Below are positions 49,770 through 56,864 of a stretch of 64,000 nucleotides of DNA, piece by piece. The notes under the pieces are model-generated. The model made no database searches and had not been told where the DNA came from. It worked only from the letters and a program-made list of their open reading frames with translations. The DNA comes from Syntrophales bacterium (GTDB lineage Bacteria; Desulfobacterota; Syntrophia; Syntrophales; UBA5619), in NCBI GenBank assembly GCA_023229765.1, contig JALNYO010000007.1, forward strand, positions 71,140 through 135,139. Reading direction: 5' to 3'. Position 1 is the stretch's first letter, and each line of letters begins with the position of its first letter. A program made the translations under genes and the position numbers.

Positions 49770-50876
49770 TCAGAAATCGGGGGTCAGCACAATCCGTTTC
49801 ATCGGCGGCGTCTTATGATTCTCGGCAAATGTCTGCTCGATTGCGCTCATCGGCCGCGTCTCGACAAACTCCTCGATATTGACCTTTCCGCTCAGGATCA
49901 TGTCCAGAACGATCGGGTAATACTCAGGCAGACATCCCCAGGTTCCAATAATCTCTGCGTCAAAGGCCATAAGCCGGCTGATGTTGTATTCCACCGAGCT
50001 TACGCCGTATCCCACTACCAACAATTTCCCCGTAAAGCTCAAGAGGGCCAGCGCGATTTCCTGTCCTGCCTTGGCGCCTGTCACCTCGAAGATCTTCCAG
50101 CCGGTGTTGGGAAGACCGTTTGCCTTGCAGAGTCCCCGGTACTCTTTGACGATGGCGCCGGTGTCCTTGCCCGTTGTGTTGATGACAAAGTCCGCTCCGA
50201 ATTTCAGCGCCTTATCCAGTTTTTCCTGATTGCGGGCGATGCCGATGACCGTCTTGGCGCCCAGGGCCTTGGCGACCTGCCCCACATACTGCCCTACTCC
50301 CCCGGTGATGCCGAGCACTATAACATTGTCGCCCGGCTGCAGGTCGGCCCTTTTGGCGGCCTGATAGGGCGTGGTGGCGGCATCGGCCACAACGGCAAGA
50401 TGGGACAACGGAATGTTCCCCCGGTTCTTTACCTCGCACAGATCAACGCTGGGCACAGGGATGTGACTGGAAAAGCCTCCATACAGGCCGATGCTGTTTC
50501 CCGGCATCTTCTGATCCAGGCACCGATTCCCCCGCCCCGTTTTACAGAGGTAGCATTGCCGGCAGGGCATAACCGCCGGGATAATAACCTCTTTTCCGAT
50601 CCATTTGGCATCCCCGGCAACAACTGTTCCCGAGATCTCGTGCCCCAGGGTTAACGGCGGTTTGGAGACAGTGGGAACGCCATCATAGAAATATCCCAAG
50701 TCCGTGTGACACACCCCGCAGCCAGCTACCTCTACCAGCACCTCCCCTGGGCTCAGCTCCGGAACCGGAATTTCCGTCTTCTGCAGTTTGCCAGGCGTGG
50801 TCTCTTTGGTTTCCCTGTTGAAGACGGTCGGCTGAACCATCTGCCAAGTCTTTATCTTATCGGGTACTCCTGCCAT
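49770..50876 (-). CDS. bamQ: 6-hydroxycyclohex-1-ene-1-carbonyl-CoA dehydrogenase (BamQ/Had type)
   Basis: A 368-residue zinc alcohol-dehydrogenase-type enzyme. Catalytic zinc ligands are in CGVCHTDLGYF and LGHEISG, a structural zinc site in CRQCYLCKTGRGNRC, and the NAD fold in VIVLGITGGVGQYVGQVAK. It oxidises the hydroxyl made by BamR, giving the substrate of BamA. It is the first of the three pathway genes in transcription order. The N-terminal MVQPTVFNRETKE stretch is longer than in common alcohol dehydrogenases and fits the Had group. Confidence 0.92.
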   Translation of the reverse strand: MAGVPDKIKTWQMVQPTVFNRETKETTPGKLQKTEIPVPELSPGEVLVEVAGCGVCHTDLGYFYDGVPTVSKPPLTLGHEISGTVVAGDAKWIGKEVIIPAVMPCRQCYLCKTGRGNRCLDQKMPGNSIGLYGGFSSHIPVPSVDLCEVKNRGNIPLSHLAVVADAATTPYQAAKRADLQPGDNVIVLGITGGVGQYVGQVAKALGAKTVIGIARNQEKLDKALKFGADFVINTTGKDTGAIVKEYRGLCKANGLPNTGWKIFEVTGAKAGQEIALALLSFTGKLLVVGYGVSSVEYNISRLMAFDAEIIGTWGCLPEYYPIVLDMILSGKVNIEEFVETRPMSAIEQTFAENHKTPPMKRIVLTPDF

Positions 50877-50969
50877 TTTCTCCTCCTTAATGTTTTTTTA
50901 TCAAGTAATTGTTGGCCATCATGGTCCATATTTTCTTGATTAGTTGAATAACATGTCAGGGAAAACATC

Positions 50970-51722
50970 TCAAATCATCCCGTAACCCCCATCGACACAG
51001 AGGAGCTGACCGGTAATGTAATTGGCGTCGTCCGAGGCGAGAAATACAAAAGCGGGGGCAATATCCCCGGCCTCGGCAAAGCGTTTGAGCAAAATCCGGT
51101 TCATGTAGATCTCCGCCAGCTTTTCATCCGTTCTAATCTTCTCGGACATGTCCGTGGCTACGATGCCGAGGGAGATGACATTGGCGCAGATGTTGTAGCG
51201 GGCCAGTTCCCGGGCAATGGATTTGGTCATGCTCAGGACGCCCCCCTTGGCGGCGCTGTAGTTGATTTGCCCGACTGTTCCCACCAGGCCGGCAACCGAC
51301 ATGACGTTGATGATTTTCCCGCTGTTTTGCCCTTTCATCAGATTGGCGGCGGCCTGAGTGCAGAGGAAGGCGCCCTTCAGGTGAATGTCAACCACCTGAT
51401 CCCACTGCTCTTCCGTCATCTTGAGCAGCAGGGCGGGCCTGGTAAATCCCGCATTGTTGACCAGGATATCCAGCCTGCCGAACCGCTCCATCCCCGCGGC
51501 AAAAAGGCTTTCCACATCGGCCTTGCAGGCGACATCCGCTTTAACGGCAATGGCCTCGCTCCCCATCGCGGCGATGGCCTCCACAACCTCCTGAGCCGCC
51601 TTTTCATTGGAGGTATAGTTGACTACAACCTTGGCCCCCTCCTTCCCGTAGGCGAGGGCGACCGACCTGCCCACTCCACGGCTGCCTCCGGTTACCAGCG
51701 CGATCTTGTCCTTGAGTTTCAT
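50970..51722 (-). CDS. Short-chain dehydrogenase/reductase, FabG-like
   Basis: A 250-residue SDR. The NAD(P) motif is VTGGSRGVGRSVALAYG, followed by NNAGFTRPALL; the catalytic set is the serine in VMSVAGLVG with YSAAKGG. It ends in GQLLCVDGGYGMI. It probably reduces or oxidises a 3-oxo/3-hydroxyacyl thioester. Beside the bam genes it could oxidise 3-hydroxypimelyl-CoA, but a fatty-acid role is also possible. Start ATG 51722 has GAGGTG seven bases upstream; the frame is open further up without support. Confidence 0.88.
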   Translation of the reverse strand: MKLKDKIALVTGGSRGVGRSVALAYGKEGAKVVVNYTSNEKAAQEVVEAIAAMGSEAIAVKADVACKADVESLFAAGMERFGRLDILVNNAGFTRPALLLKMTEEQWDQVVDIHLKGAFLCTQAAANLMKGQNSGKIINVMSVAGLVGTVGQINYSAAKGGVLSMTKSIARELARYNICANVISLGIVATDMSEKIRTDEKLAEIYMNRILLKRFAEAGDIAPAFVFLASDDANYITGQLLCVDGGYGMI

Positions 51723-52070
51723 AAATGGCACCTCTTTTCCAAAGGTTGATTGATCTGATTTAGTGCAACTGTTTTTCGCCTGACGATAAATCCCTGATAA
51801 ACAGTCATTATAGAAATGGAGCATCAACTCCTGAGACAAAACCTATAGGCACAGGCTCTTTTATTTTCCTTCGCGACTGTGATGTACAAAGCCATAAATG
51901 TTTTATAAATACTTCGCTGTCGCCGCTCCGCAGTGTTTATACTGGAACTGTTTTTTACTGTCAAGGACAATTTGGAATCGGGAAAACGCGAAACTGGCAA
52001 TACAGGTTTATAAAAATGGCCGCCCCTGTTTGGATAAGAAAACAGGAAGGAAGGATGATAAGGGGAAGCT
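51723..52070. other. 348-bp intergenic region upstream of the SDR
   Basis: This holds the promoter region of the SDR gene (-) and the 3' flank of the histidine kinase gene (-). CCTGTTT/AAACAGG (52026-52046) forms a small hairpin that could end the kinase transcript. No convincing gene was seen. Confidence 0.4.
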
Positions 52071-54347
52071 TCAGCGGTCCAGCTCTTCCCTGAGGGCGCG
52101 TGCCAGCATTTCAACCGTATAAGGTTTTTTGAGGTACCTCCCTGCACCCAGCCGCTGCATCTCGCGCACCCGGGCGGTTTCCGAATAACCGCTGGCGATG
52201 ATAGCCCGCTGGCCCGGGCGGTAATCGAGTATCTTCCGGTATGTATCCAGTCCGTCCATTCCCGGGTCCATGATCATGTCCAGCAGCAGCAGATCGTATG
52301 GCTGTTCCATTAAAGCGGTGACGGCTTGCTCACCGCTGGCGGCAACGGCCGCCTGATACCCAAGATGGGTCAGTATTCTTTTTGCGATATCCTGCTGCTC
52401 CGCTACGTCATCCACAATCATAATTCTTTCTCCCCTGCCCCGGATCTTTTCGAGGTCAATTGCGGCAGCGGATACGAAGACCTCCCGGGCGGTAGCCGGC
52501 AGGTAGATGGTTATGCGGGTGCCCTTTCCCATGACACTTTCCAGATTGATGTACCCATTGTGATCCTTCACTGCTCCCCAGACCACGGCCATCCCCAGAC
52601 CCGTGCCGCTTCTCCCCATCACTTTTTTCGTGTAGAAAGGTTCGAATATCTTTTCCCTGTCCTCAGGTGTAATGCCGACCCCCGTGTCTTCTATGGTCAT
52701 TACCACGTAATCCCCCTCTCTGATATCGTCATAGCCCGCAATAGGTCGATCAACATAGACGTTTTCCGTACTGATGGTGATGACTCCTCCTGCAGGCATC
52801 GCTTCGGCAGCATTGTTTACAAGGTTCATAACCGTCTTTATAAGATGGACGGGAGAACCTGCTACGTTCAGCAGACCGGCGCTCAACTGCGTTTTCACCT
52901 CCGCATGGGGATTGTGGAAAATCAGCTTATCGAACTCGGGGCTTTTCAGGTATTTCTGGATGATGCTGTTCAGGTTAACAACCTCGCTGCTGGAGACCCC
53001 CCGGCGGGCCATAGTCAGCAGATCCTGCACGATCGCCCCTGCCTTCAGGCCGCTCTCCTTGATCGCCTGGAGCGGATCCCTAAGGATGCTGTCCCCGGGC
53101 GGCAACTGCATCAGTAAAAGATCTGGATAGCCGACGATGCCGGAGAGGATATTGTTGAGGTCGTGGGCCACCCCGCCCGCCATGGTTCCCAGGGCCTCCA
53201 TCTTTTCCGCGCGTTTTATCCGGGACTCGAGCTGCCGCTGGAAATCTTCAGTACGCTTTAGTTCGGTGATATCGCGTACAGTGGCCAAAATGGATGTTGT
53301 ACCGCCGACGGCGATCTGGAAAGAATAGACCTCAACATCCAGAGAGGAACCGTCGCAGCACAGATCCCTGAGCCTGTAAAAACGGTTGTCCAGATTGGGC
53401 CAAGCTTTACGGCGATTCGAAAGGAACAACCGGTCCTCTGGATGAACCAGATTGATTACATCCATGCATAGGACATCCTCTTTGCGGGTAAACCCGTGAA
53501 CCCTCAGCCAGCTCGGATTAACGTCAACGATTTTCCCCCCGGTTGTCAGGCTCATGGCTTCAGGCGAATCCTCAAAGAGCGTCCGGTAGGTCTGTTCAGA
53601 GCGGATGAGCCGTTCGATCAACTGGTCCCGTTCTTGAACCGTTGTTTCGTAATCCTCAATCAGATCGTGAACCATCCAGTGGATAAACTTGTTGGTGATC
53701 CCCCTGCTCAACCGCCGATACCAGGGAGACGGATCCCAGGTAATTCGGAACAAACAGCAATCATCTCCATCGACGACACACTGCGTTTCTTTGGCAACTA
53801 CATTGGAAACCCCTGTCAGCCGGCCTATTTCAGTGTAGATGCCGAGGTTCCAGTGGCAGACATTTTTGGTCACTCTGAAACCCGGACGGTATCTTAACTC
53901 GAAGCTCATCGCGCCGGACGATAAATCGATCAGTCTGACATCCTTGGTATTATTGAACCGGGCGTTAATTCTGGAAACCTGCCTCGCCGTGACGGCGGGT
54001 CCCATGAGCCGGGCCGCGAAGAGCGTCCGCTTGGAGAGGCTTTCGCGGACGGCGCCTGCACCTACTTCAATGAGCGGATTCGGGGAGTGAACCACCTTGT
54101 AAATGTTTTCGAATAGGGCCAGTGAAAATTCATTGGATACCCAGCAGGCGGCATCGTTCAGGTGTGCTTCTTGAACCGGATGGAAAGTTGAAGGATGAAG
54201 TTTGTCCCTGATGAGGAAGCGCGGATTGTCCGTCAACCCTGTGAGCAGTTCCCGGACCCCCTGATCGCCATAATGATTCCTGATGTAGGCGATCATCCCC
54301 TGGAAATTCTGACAGCAAATATCCCTGTCCATGACGGAAACGCCCAT
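52071..54347 (-). CDS. Hybrid sensor histidine kinase with V4R-like and PAS domains
   Basis: A 758-residue protein with no membrane segment. Residues about 60-210 are a V4R/XylR-N-like ligand domain ending in the cysteine cluster TQCVVDGDDCCLFRI (190, 197, 198). A coiled stretch (225-250) leads to a PAS domain (about 250-365). The phosphorylated histidine is H395 in GGVAHDLNNIL, the ATPase has NLVNNAAEA (near 510) and SGTGLGMAVV (580), and a receiver domain (about 642-758) has the phospho-acceptor D690 in LLLLDMIMD. V4R domains bind small hydrophobic molecules or metals, so aromatic sensing for the nearby bam genes is conceivable. No separate output regulator is encoded beside it. Confidence 0.92.
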   Translation of the reverse strand: MGVSVMDRDICCQNFQGMIAYIRNHYGDQGVRELLTGLTDNPRFLIRDKLHPSTFHPVQEAHLNDAACWVSNEFSLALFENIYKVVHSPNPLIEVGAGAVRESLSKRTLFAARLMGPAVTARQVSRINARFNNTKDVRLIDLSSGAMSFELRYRPGFRVTKNVCHWNLGIYTEIGRLTGVSNVVAKETQCVVDGDDCCLFRITWDPSPWYRRLSRGITNKFIHWMVHDLIEDYETTVQERDQLIERLIRSEQTYRTLFEDSPEAMSLTTGGKIVDVNPSWLRVHGFTRKEDVLCMDVINLVHPEDRLFLSNRRKAWPNLDNRFYRLRDLCCDGSSLDVEVYSFQIAVGGTTSILATVRDITELKRTEDFQRQLESRIKRAEKMEALGTMAGGVAHDLNNILSGIVGYPDLLLMQLPPGDSILRDPLQAIKESGLKAGAIVQDLLTMARRGVSSSEVVNLNSIIQKYLKSPEFDKLIFHNPHAEVKTQLSAGLLNVAGSPVHLIKTVMNLVNNAAEAMPAGGVITISTENVYVDRPIAGYDDIREGDYVVMTIEDTGVGITPEDREKIFEPFYTKKVMGRSGTGLGMAVVWGAVKDHNGYINLESVMGKGTRITIYLPATAREVFVSAAAIDLEKIRGRGERIMIVDDVAEQQDIAKRILTHLGYQAAVAASGEQAVTALMEQPYDLLLLDMIMDPGMDGLDTYRKILDYRPGQRAIIASGYSETARVREMQRLGAGRYLKKPYTVEMLARALREELDR

Positions 54348-54458
54348 AAAGAACTCTCCCTGTCACTCTGTAGTTACGGATAATCAAGGAATCCCATACA
54401 GCGCGGCATAACATTCGCACCACAGGCTCTATCCTGCTGGTGAGCGGCGCGGTCTCTG

Positions 54459-54569
54459 TCAGGACATTTTGGCACCCAAAATCTCGCGCACGTCCCGAAG
54501 CAGTTCGTTGATTCGATAGGGCTTCCCTATGTACCCCGTGGCGCCTGCCTCCAAGTTCTTATTCCAGTC
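54459..54569 (-). pseudogene. C-terminal remnant of a response-regulator receiver domain
   Basis: The minus-strand frame from 54569 down to TGA at 54459-54461 reads LEAGATGYIGKPYRINELLR and then DVREILGAKMS. GAxGYIxKPY is the end of a receiver domain, including the conserved lysine-proline. An in-frame stop lies immediately upstream at 54570, and nothing before it looks like the rest of the domain. It is probably what is left of a deleted regulator or hybrid kinase next to the intact kinase gene. Confidence 0.75.
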
Positions 54570-54657
54570 TTAGTATGGCTCTATCCCTGCTGAAACCGGT
54601 TTTTTGCGGCAAGAAAGATCTCTACCTTATAATGAGGATGTTGGTGCGCAAGGTATA

Positions 54658-55950
54658 TCAACTCTGTACAGATGATCCGATAAACTGCCCCAGCCGGATC
54701 AAAGGCCACGCGGAAGCGGCGCCTGCTTGCGGGATTTGGCGCCATTTAGCTCTCAATTGGTCCAGATCGTCTTTTCGCCACATGGCGCCAATAAATGCGC
54801 CAATGGCCTCGGCGTACTTGCCAATGGCCTGGCCGCCCAGCACCTTGCCGTCCAGCAAAACAATCCGCAAATAATCATCGCCGCTCTGCTTTTCGATAAG
54901 CTCGGATTTCCCCAGCATACACGCGGTTGCCCGCATGGTTTTACCGAAGGTGGACGCATGGGTGTTAAAAAAATGCACTCGCGCAAACGCATAGGCGCCA
55001 AGGTATTTGACATCATCTCCCAGGATGTTTCTGGCCACGATTTGCGCCTGCTCAATCGCGTTATGCTTCAACTGAAACATGACTGTCTCTTCGGTACAGG
55101 CATCAAAGGTTTCGACACAGTCCCCACAGGCATAAATATCGGAAACCGAGGTTTCCATCTTCCTGTTCACCTTGATGCCGCGCCCCGTTTCGATCTGCGC
55201 GGTTTTGGCAAGCGCCGTTCCGGGAACCACGCCCGTTGCAACTACAACCGTGTCGCATTCGATCTCCCGCTTGTCCGTGACAACGCTGGAAACCTTTGCC
55301 TCCCCTTTAATCTGGAGAACCTTTTCCCCGGTATGAAGATGAATCCCGTACCCCTCCATCGCCGCTTCCAGTATCCTGGCGGTGGGCTCATCAAACAGGA
55401 CCGGCAGAATCCATCCCAGAAGCTCAATGATATGAACCTCATATCCCTTTTTCTTCAATGCCTCCGCCGCTTCTATCCCAATCGCTCCGGAGCCGATCAC
55501 GACCGCTTTGCTGCCTTTGTGAGCTTCCAGCTTTTCCGCTTCCGACACCTGTTTGCAACTGAATACGCCTTCGTTGCGAATCCCCTCAATCGGTGGAAAG
55601 AAAAGGGCGCCGCCATGGGCCAGCACGAGTTTGTCGTAGCCTATTTCCACGCCCTCTTCGGTTGTGACATTCTTGGCCTCCGGGTTAATGGCAGCAACCT
55701 TGCTGTTGAACATAATATCAATGTTAAGCCGCTTGTAATCTTCAACGGTTTTTTTGAAAACATCTTTCTTCCCGATATTGCCGGCAAGATAATAGGGAAG
55801 CGAGCATGGATCATATTCCGGAACAGCCTCGGCGGAAAGGATGCATATCTCGATTTCCTTGTCCCTTTCCCGCAGTTCAGCGGCCACTCGATTGCCGGCA
55901 ATCCCATTTCCCACAATAACTACCTTGTGAACATTAAACTCCGTTTTCAT
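54658..55950 (-). CDS. NAD(P)H-dependent FAD oxidoreductase, AorC-like
   Basis: A 430-residue class I pyridine-nucleotide-disulfide-type flavoprotein without the redox-active CxxxxC. The FAD motif VVIVGNGIAGNRVAAEL is near residue 10, an NAD motif AVVIGSGAIGIEAAEAL near 150, and the FAD-closing DIYACGDCVETFD near 270. It overlaps a four-cluster ferredoxin gene, the pairing found in AorA/AorC of the benzoate-reducing AOR complex and in other ferredoxin:NAD modules. Residues 2-8 (KTEFNVH) are encoded by a copy of the 21-bp repeat. The C-terminus runs about 40 residues past the usual end. Confidence 0.8.
   Translation of the reverse strand: MKTEFNVHKVVIVGNGIAGNRVAAELRERDKEIEICILSAEAVPEYDPCSLPYYLAGNIGKKDVFKKTVEDYKRLNIDIMFNSKVAAINPEAKNVTTEEGVEIGYDKLVLAHGGALFFPPIEGIRNEGVFSCKQVSEAEKLEAHKGSKAVVIGSGAIGIEAAEALKKKGYEVHIIELLGWILPVLFDEPTARILEAAMEGYGIHLHTGEKVLQIKGEAKVSSVVTDKREIECDTVVVATGVVPGTALAKTAQIETGRGIKVNRKMETSVSDIYACGDCVETFDACTEETVMFQLKHNAIEQAQIVARNILGDDVKYLGAYAFARVHFFNTHASTFGKTMRATACMLGKSELIEKQSGDDYLRIVLLDGKVLGGQAIGKYAEAIGAFIGAMWRKDDLDQLRAKWRQIPQAGAASAWPLIRLGQFIGSSVQS
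55927..55947 (-). repeat. 21-bp repeat unit at the start of the AorC-like gene
   Basis: On the minus strand the 21 bases after the ATG read AAAACGGAGTTTAATGTTC..., differing at only two positions from the unit at 4695-4715. The unit is in frame and encodes KTEFNVH. This could be a repeat copy captured as an N-terminus or a chance resemblance. Confidence 0.6.
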
Positions 55951-56456
55951 GGTGTATTCATCCTGAAATTATTTGGATATATGGCTCTTGAGCGCTCCGC
56001 CCGTTCCCTCACCACTCCCTTTGTCAGCGCGTCCTCTTTGCTGATTTTAAGGGCCCCCTCGCGACAGGCGGTTACACACCAGGGTCCGGCCGCATCGTCT
56101 TTGCACATATCGCAGGTCATCGTCTGCCCCGTATAAGGGTTTACCAACGGGCTGCCGACCGGGCAGATATAAACGCACGCCCTGCACCCGATACAGACAT
56201 CTGTGTTAGTTATAACCGTCCCATTTTCCTGTCGCACCCGCGCATTCATTGGGCATACCTTGATGCAGGGGGCGTTATCGCACGCCATGCAGATGACGGG
56301 GACGTCAACCTCCTGGACTTCAAGCCTGAGGATTTTAAGCAAGGCCAACCTGGAATTTACATTTCCCTGATGTTTCATCGAACAGGCAAGCAAGCATTGT
56401 TGGCACCCGGTACATTTGAGGGGATCGACTACTAATTGTTCACGCCTTATTTCCAT
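55947..56456 (-). CDS. Four-cluster ferredoxin subunit, HycB/AorA-like
   Basis: A 169-residue polyferredoxin with four cysteine groups: CTGCQQCLLACSMKH, CMACDNAPCIKVCP, CIGCRACVYICPVG and CDMCKDDAAGPWCVTAC. The layout is that of HycB/DmsB electron-transfer subunits. AorA of the Aromatoleum aldehyde oxidoreductase has the same type and size. Its TGA overlaps the next start (ATGA), so it and the FAD protein are probably made together as a ferredoxin/NAD electron carrier complex. No catalytic tungsten or molybdenum subunit lies between or beside them. Confidence 0.85.
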   Translation of the reverse strand: MEIRREQLVVDPLKCTGCQQCLLACSMKHQGNVNSRLALLKILRLEVQEVDVPVICMACDNAPCIKVCPMNARVRQENGTVITNTDVCIGCRACVYICPVGSPLVNPYTGQTMTCDMCKDDAAGPWCVTACREGALKISKEDALTKGVVRERAERSRAIYPNNFRMNTP

Positions 56457-56864
56457 TCTCCGCCTTTATGAATTTCGATTATATTGTTTCGGTGTTTGCA
56501 TCCTTAACCTTTTTGAAACAGCATGGGAATGTATATCTTTACAGCAGTTCTGGTGCGGATGCTACACTGTAGATATTCCGGTTGTCAAGACAAACTTTCG
56601 TTTCCCGCGATCCCTCTGCGCAGCCTCTAAATATTAAAGATTCAATCCTGCCTTAGTTAAAATATCATCTTCAACTGTATATTTTATCTATTAAATTCCG
56701 TATTTTGAATGCTTGCAAAGGATCGCCTTTAAAACTTACCCATCGGCCAATCTTGATTGGCATCGGCTACCATTTATGATATAGAACCGCCTGCGTTGTT
56801 ATAGTTAACGCAATGGTATTGTTATTATTCAATAAATTGTGACATCTATCGATAGGGAGACAAT
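56457..56864. promoter_or_regulatory. 408-bp divergent promoter region
   Basis: This AT-rich gap separates the ferredoxin gene (-) from the acyl-CoA synthetase gene (+). A perfect palindrome, CTATCGATAG (56846-56855), sits directly before the ribosome site AGGGAG of the plus gene and may be an operator. No other gene was seen. Confidence 0.4.
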
